Assembly (NCBI GenBank): GCA_021776315.1
Contig: JAJFGD010000003.1
Coordinates: 1-33,773 of the forward strand
Reading direction: 5' to 3'
Length of the DNA: 33,773 nucleotides
DNA from: Hyphococcus sp.
GTDB taxonomy: Bacteria; Pseudomonadota; Alphaproteobacteria; Caulobacterales; Parvularculaceae
In this document: positions 1-10,003 of the stretch, piece by piece
How positions within the stretch are numbered: the stretch's first letter is position 1
How the letters are laid out: every line of letters starts with the position of its first letter
The notes under the pieces: model-generated
Seen by the model: only the letters and a program-made list of their open reading frames with translations
What the model was told of the DNA's origin: nothing
The model's database searches: none
Translations under genes and position numbers: made by a program

Positions 1-890
1 ATGTCCGGTCTTGAATAGTGGCCAGCGATATCGCAAGCCGCTTTGGCCGCCCTAACAATGTCGAGTGATCCTTCTGCAATCAGTATTTCTTCGCCCGATC
101 CGGCTATGGCGATGATTTCGCCGCGTGGATCGATGATTGCCGAATGACCAGTATGTTCCCAAACACCAAGCTGTCGCCAGCGTTCTGGGATGTCCTTTTC
201 AAACCTTAGCCCTGCAACGCAAATGACATAGGCAGCAGCCTGACTGGCGAATGCTCTTGAAAGAAGATGCTGGCGCGCCCAACAATATTCACCGTCACGT
301 GGCTTTTTCTCCCACCCTGGCCAAAGAGCTGCGTGAATTTGGGTGCCTTGTGCGACAAGCGCATATCCGGGCAACATCATCTGGTGTTCCCAGCAGTTTA
401 GAGCACTGATGCGACCGTATGGGCGCTCATCCACCGTTAGTCCCGCAGCATCACCATCGCCCCAAATAATTCGCTCTGCATGGGTTGGTTTTAATTTGCG
501 GTGTCTGTTGAGGATAACACCTTCCCGTCCGACTGTGAGCGCTGTGCAATAGGTGGTTCCTTGGGTATACGGATCGCGCTCAGCGACACCGATCGTGACA
601 TCAATACCGGCTGCTTTTGCCGCGGCACAAAGTGCGTCTGTTTCCGGTCCTGGGATATCGATCGAGTTTTCAAGATAAACGGCGCTTGCTTCCCAAGTGA
701 GGTCGACAATTTCTCCTTCAACCCAGAATGGATATCCGGGCAACCAGCTTTCGCCAAAGGCTGCAAAATCAGCCCCCTTCTTTCCGGCGTCGGCAATAAG
801 TGCACAAGCCTTTTCTGTAGAGGCTGATTTGTCAAAAAGGACGGGCGCAGCTTGAATCGCAGCGAGGCGAAATTTGTTTTTTTTGTTCAT
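1..890 (-). CDS. Nitrilase-type carbon-nitrogen hydrolase (C-terminus beyond window)
   Basis: This gene reads off the left edge, so only the first 296 codons are present. It starts at ATG 888-890, with TAGGA a few bases upstream. The family hydrolyses nitriles or amides through a Glu-Lys-Cys triad. All three residues are visible: Glu47 in FGESWLPGYP, Lys132 in HRKLKPTHAER, and Cys166 in ALNCWEH. The GYPFW segment, the IIWGDGD stretch after the lysine and the Cys-Trp-Glu-His context resemble true nitrilases and cyanide dihydratases more than omega-amidases or NAD synthetase domains. No signal peptide is seen, so it should be cytosolic. The physiological substrate cannot be told from sequence. 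Family assignment is secure; nitrilase rather than amidase specificity is an inference. Confidence 0.9.
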   Translation of the reverse strand, partial: MNKKNKFRLAAIQAAPVLFDKSASTEKACALIADAGKKGADFAAFGESWLPGYPFWVEGEIVDLTWEASAVYLENSIDIPGPETDALCAAAKAAGIDVTIGVAERDPYTQGTTYCTALTVGREGVILNRHRKLKPTHAERIIWGDGDAAGLTVDERPYGRISALNCWEHQMMLPGYALVAQGTQIHAALWPGWEKKPRDGEYCWARQHLLSRAFASQAAAYVICVAGLRFEKDIPERWRQLGVWEHTGHSAIIDPRGEIIAIAGSGEEILIAEGSLDIVRAAKAACDIAGHYSRPD

Positions 891-1135
891 ATTCCTACGA
901 GTTTTGGCGTTATAAAGATGAATGGGAATGATAGTGGCTCCGAAAAGGATATCCAGAACTGTTTGGTAATCATCCGCATAATATGTGCCGACAAGAGTCA
1001 ATTGGCCGGATCAGGTATCGGCGGACTTTTCATTGCCCTCCAAAACACGCCGATTTCCGTCGGTTTCAGGTGGTTGGCTTGAGGCAAAACAAAGGGTAAA
1101 CTTGGCTTTCAAGCAAATGCGTAGGAGGGGTGCTT

Positions 1136-1600
1136 ATGAACAGAATAATACTGCCGCTGGCGATTTTTGCGGCGCTGTTCTTTACGCCGTTATTTTCAGA
1201 AACAACAACTGGTTCTGTAACAGGTGAAACTGTTACACCGCGAAGCGGACAGTTTTTCATTGGCAATACGGTAGATTGTTTTCTTAAACGAGATTTTTCG
1301 ATATCCGGTGAGTGTGAACCCGCTGGTGGGATGCAAGGACTGGCGATCGCAGGGGCAGCAGGCTTTTCTATTATCGCCGCGGCGCTGGGCGTTGTCGGAA
1401 TCCTTCCATTCGTTGGGCGGCTTACAAGCATTGTGACGGTTGTTGCTGGGATCGTCGCGGTTGGTGCAATGGGGTATTTAATTCTCACCATGATGGATAC
1501 GTCCGAGGGCTTTGGCGGTGTTCAGTGGGGGGCATACCTAACTGGCGGTGCCGGGTTGCTCACATTGATCTCTGGCTTGTCGGGAATTCGAGGGCGCTAA
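1136..1600 (+). CDS. Small multi-pass membrane protein, function unknown
   Basis: A 154-residue protein I do not recognise. ATG 1136 is preferred because AGGAGGGG at 1123-1130 sits 5 nt upstream; a GTG at 1130 lies inside this ribosome-binding site. Residues 2-22 form a signal peptide or first membrane helix. A short polar segment with two cysteines follows (in TVDCF and GECEP), which could form a periplasmic disulfide. Three further hydrophobic helices rich in Gly, Ala and Val lie near residues 70-93, 97-119 and 131-150, and the protein ends in RGR. The gene stands alone between the nitrilase (divergent, 245 bp away, nothing recognised in between) and the convergent bactofilin, and ends just before a strong hairpin terminator. 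Confidence 0.7.
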   Translation: MNRIILPLAIFAALFFTPLFSETTTGSVTGETVTPRSGQFFIGNTVDCFLKRDFSISGECEPAGGMQGLAIAGAAGFSIIAAALGVVGILPFVGRLTSIVTVVAGIVAVGAMGYLILTMMDTSEGFGGVQWGAYLTGGAGLLTLISGLSGIRGR

Positions 1601-1620
1601 CACAAAGATAAACGACCAAC

Positions 1621-1649
1621 AAAAAAGGCCGCAAAATGCGGCCTTTTTT
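1621..1649. terminator. Bidirectional rho-independent terminator
   Basis: GGCCGC (1627-1632) pairs with GCGGCC (1638-1643) over a 5-nt loop. Six T follow on the plus strand (1644-1649) and six A precede (1621-1626), so the hairpin has a U-tract in both directions. It lies between the convergent membrane-protein gene ending at 1600 and the bactofilin gene ending at 1682, and probably serves both. Confidence 0.9.
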
Positions 1650-1681
1650 ATTTTGTAAATAGTGAAAAAATCGACAGTTAA

Positions 1682-2284
1682 TTAACGCAGCGGGGAGCGA
1701 TCCCGGCTCAGAAATGACGGTGTGCTCGATCCTTTGCCATTTGCTTCTGGCTCTTCATCAACACCGTTTGCTGTGGCTGGGCGTGGCGCAGATGACGACG
1801 GACGGGTCCGACGAAAATCTTTGGCAGATGAGTCAGAAAGCGGATCGTCTGAGTGACGACAGTTACCTTCAAAATGGGCACCGGTTTCGACAGACAACGA
1901 ACTATGCAGAATGTCGCCCTGAATATAGGCAGTCGCGGCAAGCGAAACCGATTTGGCGCGAATACCGCCTTCAACACGTCCGCGAACTGTAACGGTTTCA
2001 CAGATGACTTCACCTTTAACGACAGCTTTGTCGCCAATAATCAATGACCCGGCTTTCAAATCGCCTTCGAGTGAGCCATCAAATTGGATTTCGCCAGCTG
2101 AGTTGACGTTGCCGCGCATTACGACGTCAGCGGAGATTATGGACGGGACGCCCGCTGCCTTCATAGAACTAGACCTTTTTGAGGAGGATTGAGCATTTGC
2201 CTGCGGTGCCGGGGCATCGCGAAGAGAACCTGATTGCGCATTAGATTCTGCGCCATTCTTGCTGGATTTAGCTTTCGAAAACAT
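1682..2284 (-). CDS. Bactofilin, polymer-forming cytoskeletal protein
   Basis: A 200-residue bactofilin. The beta-helical core spans about residues 47-145, with the typical runs of short strands and glycines (MRGNVNSAGEIQFDGSLEG, LIIGDKAVVKGEV, VTVRGRVEGGIRA, AYIQGDILHSSLSVE). It is flanked by disordered Ser/Ala/Pro-rich tails. Bactofilins self-assemble without nucleotide into filaments that scaffold local cell-wall synthesis. I start at ATG 2282-2284, with an AGGT-type site just upstream; a TTG 15 nt earlier includes that site and is less likely. The gene overlaps the end of the preceding LytM peptidase gene by 17 nt, so the two are co-transcribed and probably translationally coupled. Confidence 0.93.
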   Translation of the reverse strand: MFSKAKSSKNGAESNAQSGSLRDAPAPQANAQSSSKRSSSMKAAGVPSIISADVVMRGNVNSAGEIQFDGSLEGDLKAGSLIIGDKAVVKGEVICETVTVRGRVEGGIRAKSVSLAATAYIQGDILHSSLSVETGAHFEGNCRHSDDPLSDSSAKDFRRTRPSSSAPRPATANGVDEEPEANGKGSSTPSFLSRDRSPLR

Positions 2285-3590
2285 ATCTACCTGCCTCAAT
2301 GAAACGGCGTGGGTTCACGGGTCTTCCTTTAAAATGGATTTCGTAGTGTACATGCGGCCCCGTTGATCGCCCGCTTGACCCTAATTCACCCACTTTATCA
2401 TGAAGGTTGACCTTTTGCCCCGCCTTTACTGATATACGATTCATATGCGCGTAACGCGTTATGAAACCATTACCGTGGTCGATTTCGACCACTCTCCCAA
2501 AACCCGACCGGGTCCCCGCGAATTTAACCAGTCCCGCTGCCGTCGCTGTGACAGGTGACGCCCAAGCCGCAGCAAAATCAATGCCATGGTGACTGGAATG
2601 GCGTCCATTAATTGGGTCGCGCCGAATACCGAAGCCGCTTGTAAATCGTCGACTGACTGTCAACGGTGATGAAAGGGGCACATAGTCCACTGCAGCCTGA
2701 ATTGCAGCGAGCTCGTCTACAGCTTCTAAGGCACGGTTAGCATGTTTGAAAAAGCGGGCGCTCGACCCATCAATATTCGCTAAGTCAATGAACGGTCCGC
2801 CTTGTGCGAGCGCAATATTCGAAATTTTGGCGGGCGTTACCAGCGACTCTGAGGTGACGCCTGTGCTTTCCAAAACCATTTCTAATGCTTCAATTTGCTG
2901 CGTGGCTTTTTCTTCGATCGACGCAATCAGCAATGTTTGCTCAAGGAATAATTCAGCAGCAGCGATTTCCATCGTCTGAATGGCGTCAGCCGCCGGTCCG
3001 TCGCCGGAGAAATTTGATGAGCTTTTGCGCTTCAGGACTTCGGCAGCAGCTTCTTTGCGCAATATTGAAATTCTTGATTGGCGTGGTGTTGGTTCACCAG
3101 GCGTAATGTCTATCATTACGCGATTGCCATTAGTGGGTTGTTGACCATTTGGCCCACCTGCTGCGGCCAAACCATTCGCGAGGGTATCTATGTCCTGATC
3201 AATGGTCGCTTTGCGTTCAACCATATTGCGCAACATTTGGTGGCGCGCGGAAATATCGTCCATGGTGGAGTCAAATTCCTGCTCAATTATATGATTAAGC
3301 ACGTTGACGTCGTCATAGGCTTTTTGGGCGTCCACTAGGCGCTTAGACAATGTCGTTTCCATCACACGAAAGTCGCGTTCTTTGGCAACAATGATTTGTT
3401 CTTTAAAAACAACATTGACGGATGCGTAGGCAATCCACATCAAGGCGGCCCCAACCACAAAGGCGAGCGCTACCTGCGTTTTTGTCGACATCGATATGAA
3501 ATGTACTACGCCATCACTTCGATGATAGATTTGTCGCTCCTTGAAGAAGCGACTCAACATACGCCTATATTTGCCGGAACGACGGCTCAT
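2268..3590 (-). CDS. LytM/M23-type peptidase, membrane-anchored, bactofilin partner
   Basis: A 440-residue envelope protein. Residues 1-36 are basic and cytoplasmic, a single membrane helix spans about 38-61, a coiled-coil periplasmic region covers about 65-300, and a C-terminal LytM domain covers about 305-440. The zinc ligands are intact: His334 and Asp338 in HHGID, and His415 in HVHYEIH; His381 lies in RYAHMN. The enzyme is therefore predicted to be an active endopeptidase that cuts peptidoglycan cross-links. Its gene is directly upstream of and overlaps the bactofilin gene. In other bacteria LytM factors (Csd1 in Helicobacter, LmdC in Hyphomonas) work with bactofilins to set cell shape, so a shape or budding role is inferred. 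An alternative start at ATG 3558-3560 would trim the cytoplasmic tail. Confidence 0.9.
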   Translation of the reverse strand: MSRRSGKYRRMLSRFFKERQIYHRSDGVVHFISMSTKTQVALAFVVGAALMWIAYASVNVVFKEQIIVAKERDFRVMETTLSKRLVDAQKAYDDVNVLNHIIEQEFDSTMDDISARHQMLRNMVERKATIDQDIDTLANGLAAAGGPNGQQPTNGNRVMIDITPGEPTPRQSRISILRKEAAAEVLKRKSSSNFSGDGPAADAIQTMEIAAAELFLEQTLLIASIEEKATQQIEALEMVLESTGVTSESLVTPAKISNIALAQGGPFIDLANIDGSSARFFKHANRALEAVDELAAIQAAVDYVPLSSPLTVSRRFTSGFGIRRDPINGRHSSHHGIDFAAAWASPVTATAAGLVKFAGTRSGFGRVVEIDHGNGFITRYAHMNRISVKAGQKVNLHDKVGELGSSGRSTGPHVHYEIHFKGRPVNPRRFIEAGRYVFES

Positions 3591-3747
3591 TCAACTAACG
3601 CCCCTTGGACACACACGGACTAAATATGCGCTGCCACCCCTTGATATAGCAGCGTATAATTGAAAATTACGCAACAGTTATGTGATCGTATAACGATATT
3701 TTTTAGAGAAACTTAAGCAATTCGCAAGCCATTCCATTTTTTATGTT

Positions 3748-4560
3748 TCAATTTGGGTCATAAAAGGCGCGTGGGAGGCCTGCTTGGGCTCTGGCATCGT
3801 GGTTAAATGGGGGTTTTAGAGCACCAGCGAAGAATTCTGACTTGAGACGATGAAAAGTCGAAGGGGGATCCATGTTTGAGGCATTGCAGGCCTCGAAAAA
3901 CCATTGTTTTCCACAGGCAACATGCCCAATCTCATCGTCATATATAATGGTCAGGATTTCAGCGCTTTTCTCGTCATTTTCGCGCCGTAGGCGCGAAATC
4001 ATACTAGGCGTGACGTCAAGTCCTCTCGCTTCCAAAATGAGTGGTGCAACGGCTAGCCTTGCTAAAAAGTTTTCAGCGGTATTTTCAGCAGCCTCCCAAA
4101 GACCGTCATGGGCCGGAAAATCGCCATATTGGCAATTAAATGCAGCTAATCTGGTGTTGATTAGGCCGAAATGCCTTGCTTCGTCGCCCCCAACATTTAT
4201 CCAGTCCGCCACAAATTTGCGGCTATCAAGGCCCAAAACCTCTACTTTTTCGGAAAATCGAGCGGCCATATCAAAGGCAAGATCAATTGCGTTATACTCT
4301 ATATGGGCAATGGCATGGAGTAATGCGGCTCGCCCCTTTTCCGATCCAAATCGACGTCTTGGCATTTCGGTGGGCGGCTGCAAAAGCGGTCGATCTGGAC
4401 GGCTCGGTCGGTTGGGTAGTTGCTTACGACAAACGCCAATAGGGACACCTTCAGTAAGGGCCTTTACTGCATACTGTGCTGCTTGCATTTTTTTGACAGG
4501 CTCAGCAGAATTCAGGACGTTAAGACAAAGGTCCAGTAGGTTTTTTGATTGCTTATTCAA
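3748..4560 (-). CDS. DUF455 ferritin-like protein
   Basis: A 270-residue DUF455 protein, the usual family length. I start it at TTG 4558-4560, which overlaps the bcp stop codon as TTGA; longer in-frame readings would run deep into bcp. The ferritin-like metal-binding pattern is visible: HIE at 86-88, DEARH at 126-130, EARGLDVTP from 177, and DEIGH at 209-213, giving two Glu/Asp-His clusters for a likely di-iron site. The function is not established for the family; older annotations as rhamnosyltransferase are not supported by sequence. Coupling to the peroxiredoxin gene suggests a role in oxidative or iron stress, which is inference. No clear terminator follows; the 157 bp down to the M23 gene contain a 13-bp ATCGT-ATA-ACGAT inverted repeat at 3685-3697. 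Confidence 0.88.
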   Translation of the reverse strand: MNKQSKNLLDLCLNVLNSAEPVKKMQAAQYAVKALTEGVPIGVCRKQLPNRPSRPDRPLLQPPTEMPRRRFGSEKGRAALLHAIAHIEYNAIDLAFDMAARFSEKVEVLGLDSRKFVADWINVGGDEARHFGLINTRLAAFNCQYGDFPAHDGLWEAAENTAENFLARLAVAPLILEARGLDVTPSMISRLRRENDEKSAEILTIIYDDEIGHVACGKQWFFEACNASNMDPPSTFHRLKSEFFAGALKPPFNHDARAQAGLPRAFYDPN

Positions 4561-5027
4561 AGTGATTTGACCGCGCCTAGGACATCTTCCGAATGGTCCG
4601 CAACTTTCACCTTTCTCCAGATACGCCGGATAACGCCCTTTTCGTCGACCAAGAATGTTGAGCGTTCGATACCCATATATTTGCGCCCATACATGTTCTT
4701 TTCGACCCAAACGCCATATTTTTCAGTCACTTTCCCAGCTTCGTCTGAAGCGAGGTGGATTTTCAAATCGTACTTGTCTTTAAATTTTTGGTGTTTTGCG
4801 ATGGTATCTCGAGACACCCCAACAATAACGGCCCCCGCGCGTTTGAATTTTGCAACGTCCTTTGAAAACGCGATCGCTTCCTTCGTGCAACCAGGCGTAT
4901 CGTCTTTCGGGTAGAAATAGAGGACGACCTTTTTGCCTTTCAGGTCTTTCGATGAGATTTTGGTTCCATCGTCTCCGTCAATTGAGAAAGCAGGGGCTCT
5001 GCTCCCTTCTTCGAGCACTTTTGTCAT
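4557..5027 (-). CDS. bcp: Thioredoxin-dependent thiol peroxidase, BCP type
   Basis: A 156-residue peroxiredoxin of the BCP/PrxQ group that reduces H2O2 and organic hydroperoxides in the cytosol. The peroxidatic Cys47 sits in FYPKDDTPGCTKE, with the conserved Pro and Thr of the active site. Cys47 is the only cysteine in the protein; the resolving cysteine found five residues later in E. coli BCP is an isoleucine here (TPGCTKEAIAF). It must therefore act as a 1-Cys enzyme or use an external thiol. ATG 5025-5027 has AGGA about 9 nt upstream. The gene is the first of a coupled pair with DUF455, divergent from the AsmA-like gene across about 180 bp. Confidence 0.95.
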   Translation of the reverse strand: MTKVLEEGSRAPAFSIDGDDGTKISSKDLKGKKVVLYFYPKDDTPGCTKEAIAFSKDVAKFKRAGAVIVGVSRDTIAKHQKFKDKYDLKIHLASDEAGKVTEKYGVWVEKNMYGRKYMGIERSTFLVDEKGVIRRIWRKVKVADHSEDVLGAVKSL

Positions 5028-5207
5028 TCGGGATTCCTGATTAGTTCATGATTTTACTGCACTTTATCGGTAGGATCGAGCGACACCAACCTTTTTATGG
5101 ACTTGCGAAGGCCGTGAATGGCCGGTACCGGTATAGGATTGAGCGCTCTTGTGCTGGGGGAGGGCGGACAGTTTGTATCAGGGTAGCCGGCAACGGTTAG
5201 TTTCGGC

Positions 5208-8200
5208 ATGAAAAAACACGCCGCGAAGGCCTGTCTCATCTGTTTTGAGATAGTGGCTATTATTCTTGCCGTAACTGCGGCGGGCGGGGTGTATCTATAT
5301 TGGCAGCTTGAACGCGGCCCGGTTTCCTTGACTATGCTGAAACCCAGCATTGAGCACACAATTTCTCATCGTTTCCCTGAAGGTTTTGATGCATCGATCG
5401 AGCGAGTGGAAATCATGCGCCAAGTCGATGGTGCTTTGGCAATAAGTTTGGTTGCCCTCGATGTGCGTGATGCGGAAAATAGAAAAGTGGCTGGTGCGAA
5501 AGCCATTGTCACGGATTTCAGTATTGGAATTTTTTCAGGTGCATTTGGAGCCAGAAATATCGAAGCACACAATGCCGAGTTTCTAATCGTCCGCAACGAA
5601 CGCCAGCGTGTCAAAATTCCAGTGGCACAACGCCGAACTCGAAAATCTCCCATGAATATTTTGGCACCGGCTTTCGATGGCCGATTGCTAAAAAGTGCAT
5701 TTGAAAGCGCGGAAATCGAGAATGCCATAGTTCGATTTTATGATGAACCGTCTGGTAGAACTTGGATTACGCAAAATGCTGGCGTTTCACTAAACCGTAC
5801 TAATAGCGGTCTTGTGGCATCTGTATCGGGAGACGTGGATGCAGACGGTGCCCCTGCTGGGCTTAAAGCAAACGCACAATATACAGAAAATAGCGGCGTT
5901 ATTTCGGTTGAAATGGACGGTACGAATTTTCCCATTGGAGATATTTTAACGACATTATATGGAGACCGGGCTGCGTTTATTGATGCACCAGTATCTGGAA
6001 ACGCCGTTATCTCTTTTACGACGCAAGGCGAAGTTTTGTCATCGCAATTTATCGCCAATGTCGATCAGGGCACGTTGACTGTCGCGAATAAGCCACTGGA
6101 AATTTCTACAATCAACTGGCAAACGACGTTTAACCCAAGCGAAAATCAGTTTGAAATTGAACAGTTATCTTTTGAGGTAGGCGGGAATAAAGGCGTCGTC
6201 GAAGGATCGGTTTCGATAGCCTATGCCGATATCGTTCAAGAACCAGACAGTATCTCGTTTGCTTTGACATGACGAGATCTTGTTGCTGACATACCTGAAA
6301 TATTACCAAAAACAGTCCCTGTTTCCGAAGCTCGTGTCGTCGGTGCCTATCGTTTTTCCGATCGTCGATTGGCCCTGCATAGCATTGACATCTCATTGTT
6401 GGATATTTTGATTGGAGCGAATGTAACGCTTGCTTTCCCGCAGGCAGAATCCGCAGTCTCGCCGTTGTCGCCAGAAGTCAGGGTCAATCTTGCCGTTGAT
6501 GGAGACCTTGATCCACATAGACTATTGCATATTTGGCCGTTGGGCGTGGCAATGGGCGCGCGCGACTGGATCGAGGATCGGATTGAAACAGCTGTCATCA
6601 GCAACATTGAAGCGGTTGTTGATCTTCCCGCAGGGGCTGTCGGTGCTGATGGCTTGATTCCTGATGAAACGATGTCGGTCACTTTTGATGTCGGTGAAGC
6701 GAAGGCCTTTTTCGTCAAGGAAATGACCCCAATTACAAATGGATCTGGTCGTGGTGTACTGCGCGGAAACAGCTTCATGCTTTTCGTTGATCAGGCGCGC
6801 GTTGGCGACATAACAATTCCGACAGGGGAAGTTGAGTTTCCGGAATTTATTCCCAAGTGGCAGCCGACCTATATTCGCTTTTCAGCAGATGGGCGGTCGG
6901 AGAGTATGTTGGGGTTGCTTGATCAAGCACCTCTAAGCTTACTTTCCAAAATAAATCTACAGCCAAATCAATTTGTTGGTGATGCATCTGCTGAAATCGA
7001 AATTATGCGGCCAAACAAACGCCACGTACCTGCGGATGAATTCCGTTATAGCGGAAATGCTACATTTGAGCATATGGAAATTTCTGACCTTCTTGGAGGT
7101 GCCGATTTGTCCGGGGCGAATGGAAATGTCGAACTAAAAGCGCGATCAATGATCGTTACGGCGAAAGCGCAGCTATCTGATGCGCCAATGTCGGTTGAAT
7201 GGGAGCAAAAATTCTTTGACGAAGATGGCCCATCTTCGTTCAAAGTCGCTGGTACAATCGATTCCTCGACGGGTGATCTATTTGGTATTCCATCTCGCCA
7301 ATATTTGCGCGGCCCAGTCGCATTTAATGTTAACGCTTCTGGTGATCTTGGGGCGTTTGATACGGTTGATATATCAGCAGATTTTTCCAATGCGGCTTTG
7401 ACCGTCGACACGTTGGGATGGCGAAAGCCCATGGGCGAGCCCGTCAAAGGAAAGGTTCGTTTCGATATTTCTGCCGATGCATTTGCGATCAACAACCTAA
7501 GCTTAGAAGGCGAAACAATTTCAATCGCGGGTAATCTTCGGTTTAGTGATAGCGGTGCATTAGAGCATGCGCACATGCCTAGAATTTTTATGACGGACGC
7601 AGCGGATATTTCGATCACCGCTCGACGAAACGCTTCAAATGAACTTGTGGTGAATTCGGTCGGTGAATATTTTAACGCAGGGCCATTAATTGAAACCTTT
7701 ATAGTGGGTGGTTCAAACAAGGGTGAAACAAACGACAATGGTTTTGATTGGGGTCCGGGATTGTCATTGACGGCACGCATCGATCGCATTTCGATGCGTG
7801 ATGATGTGGAGTATAAAGTGGCGTCCTTGGACCTTTGGCGTGATTCAGACGGCCTGCAAGCATTAGATTTTGCAGCATTTGATCGCGATGGTCCTCCGTT
7901 GACCGTCAATCTTTCTTTGACTGGTGAAGAGACCGGCCCCACTCGGGCAATCATTGCACAATCAGGCGCGATCGGGAGATTGTTACAGGGTGTATTCGGT
8001 TTGACGTCGGTAACCGGCGGGGAAGGGTCGATGCTGGTCAATTTAAAGGCCCCCGGTGACAATGGAATCCACGGCCAGATTGAGGCACGCAATCTGACGG
8101 TCGTTGGAACGCCGCTGCTAGCGAGAATTTTTTCGGCTGGATCGCTTGTTGGTCTTGCAAACCTACTAAGCAACGAAGGAATTGGTTTGTCTTACGCCTA

Positions 8201-8594
8201 TGGCGAATTTGATTTCGCGGATGGTGTATTGTCGATCGACGACATGCGTGCGACGGGTCCCTCTGTTGGCATTACTGCGGATGGAACCGCTGCGATGAGT
8301 GAAGGTGGTAAGATCAATCTCAATGGCGCAATTGCGCCCGTCTACCAGCTCAATTCAATCCTCGGAAATGCACCGATCATTGGTGATATTTTTGTGGGTA
8401 AAAAGGGCGAAGGAATACTAGCCCTGTCCTATTCAGTGACGGGCGAGCGAATTGCACCGTCCGTTTTGGTCAATCCACTGTCCGCGCTAACACCTGGCAT
8501 CTTTCGACGGTTATTTGAGCCGCAACAAACTATTGAAGAATCAATTACTAACGAAACGCCCTCAATTTCATTGGAAGCGGGAGAACAAGAATAA
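5208..8594 (+). pseudogene. AsmA/YhdP-like envelope protein gene with in-frame TGA
   Basis: Two open stretches in one reading frame (5208-6272 and 6273-8594) are separated only by TGA at 6270-6272. Together they would give 1128 residues, the usual size of alphaproteobacterial AsmA-like proteins with a DUF3971-type middle and AsmA C-terminal region. The N-terminus has one membrane anchor (about residues 8-32). The rest is the beta-rich, low-cysteine repetitive sequence of inner-membrane-anchored AsmA proteins, which are thought to bridge the periplasm and move phospholipids. The reading continues immediately after the stop in the same style (RDLVADIPEIL), and no start codon with a ribosome-binding site appears before a weak TTG at 6369. 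It may be a recent nonsense mutation, a sequencing error, or read-through. The stop at 8592-8594 directly abuts the tyrS stop. Confidence 0.8.
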
Positions 8595-9851
8595 TTAAGA
8601 CACTCGAATGATCGCGTGCTTCTTTTTGCCGATTGAAAGTTTTATTTTTCCGTCAACGAGATCTTCATTGGAAATCGGCCTTTCTTCACGAATGGATATG
8701 CCATTTATCTTTAGGGCACCCGCTTTAATGTGACGACGCGCTTCACCTTTTGATGCGCACAAACCAGTCGATATGAATTGATCAACCAAAGGAGTGCCTT
8801 CACTGATAGCGGAGGCTGTTAGTTCAATGGTAGGGAGGTCGCCTCCCAATGCCCCTTGTTCAAATGTTTTTTCTGCCGTCGCCGCGGCGCTTTCCGCTGC
8901 TTCACGCCCATGTAGCAAAGCCGTCGCTTCCGTCGCCAGGATCTTTTTAGCTTCGTTGATTTCTGCGCCTTCCAATGTTCCCAGGCGGCGAACTTCGTCC
9001 ATTGGTAATACGGTAAATCGAGATAACAGTTTTTCGACATCCGCATCTTCCGCATTCCGCCAATACTGCCAATAGTCATAGGGCGAGAACATTTCCGCAT
9101 TTAACCAAACCGCACCATTCTCGGTCTTACCCATTTTTTTGCCTGATGCGGTTGTTAAAAGAGGCGTTGTTAATCCGAAAACTTCAGTTTGATCTTTTCG
9201 CCTACAAAGCTCAACGCCATTGACGATATTACCCCATTGATCAGTTCCGCCAAGCTGTAATGTACAGCCATGTAAATTCAATAACTCATGAAAATCATAT
9301 GCCTGCATAAGCATGTAGTTAAATTCAAGAAAAGTCATTGGGCTTTCGCGATCAAGTCGCAATTTGACACTGTCAAATGTCAACATACGATTGATGGTAA
9401 AATGCACACCATAGTCGCGAAGAAACTCGACATAACTGAGCTTAGACAACCAGTCATCATTGTTGATCATCAAGGCGTCGGTGGGTCCATCACCGAAATT
9501 CAAAAACTCTGCAAAAACGCCCTTGATAGAATTTATATTGGCATTAATGTCTTCATCGCTCAAAAACTTGCGCTGTTCATCTTTCCCAGACGGGTCGCCG
9601 ACCTTCGTGGTCCCACCGCCCATCAGCGCTAGGGGGCGATGGCCCGTCTGTTGTAGCCAGTACAACATCATGATCTGGATTAGGCTGCCCGCGTGAAGGC
9701 TCTTTGCTGTCGCGTCGAAGCCAATATAGCCGGTCAGAACGCCGTCAGCAGCCTTCTCGTCCAGGCCTTCCAAATTGGTGCCTTGGGCAATGAAACCTCG
9801 GTCCTGGAGGACTTGTAGGAATTCGGATTTATAGTTCGTGTGATTGCTCAT
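8595..9851 (-). CDS. tyrS: Tyrosyl-tRNA synthetase
   Basis: A 418-residue class I synthetase that charges tRNA-Tyr. The HIGH-like motif is HAGS at 53-56. The tyrosine-pocket region is recognisable ([19 protein letters not shown]). The KMSKS-like loop is KMGKT at 239-243. An S4 RNA-binding domain occupies about 350-418 ([23 protein letters not shown]). ATG 9849-9851 gives the canonical N-terminus; upstream in-frame codons are not needed. The ribosome-binding site is weak. The gene diverges from anmK over 152 bp and ends tail-to-tail with the AsmA-like gene with no spacer (TAATTA), so transcripts from both sides must overlap or end inside the genes. Confidence 0.98.
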   Translation of the reverse strand: MSNHTNYKSEFLQVLQDRGFIAQGTNLEGLDEKAADGVLTGYIGFDATAKSLHAGSLIQIMMLYWLQQTGHRPLALMGGGTTKVGDPSGKDEQRKFLSDEDINANINSIKGVFAEFLNFGDGPTDALMINNDDWLSKLSYVEFLRDYGVHFTINRMLTFDSVKLRLDRESPMTFLEFNYMLMQAYDFHELLNLHGCTLQLGGTDQWGNIVNGVELCRRKDQTEVFGLTTPLLTTASGKKMGKTENGAVWLNAEMFSPYDYWQYWRNAEDADVEKLLSRFTVLPMDEVRRLGTLEGAEINEAKKILATEATALLHGREAAESAAATAEKTFEQGALGGDLPTIELTASAISEGTPLVDQFISTGLCASKGEARRHIKAGALKINGISIREERPISNEDLVDGKIKLSIGKKKHAIIRVS

Positions 9852-10003
9852 GGTGCGCTCTGATCGATGAATAGCCCGCCCGTAGCATGGTGCGGAGATT
9901 TTTCCAACGATTGGCAGAGGAAGTCGATCTATATTAAGAATGCGTTTAACCTTGGCGACGAGGCTGGAAGTGTAGGCGCAACCATTGGTGTTGAAGACAG
10001 AAC

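Noticed and set aside
6270-6272. TGA read as selenocysteine or as tryptophan by a changed code
   Set aside because: AsmA-like proteins have no selenocysteine role and no suitable hairpin is evident. Other genes here (manX, bcp) end in TGA, so the standard code applies.
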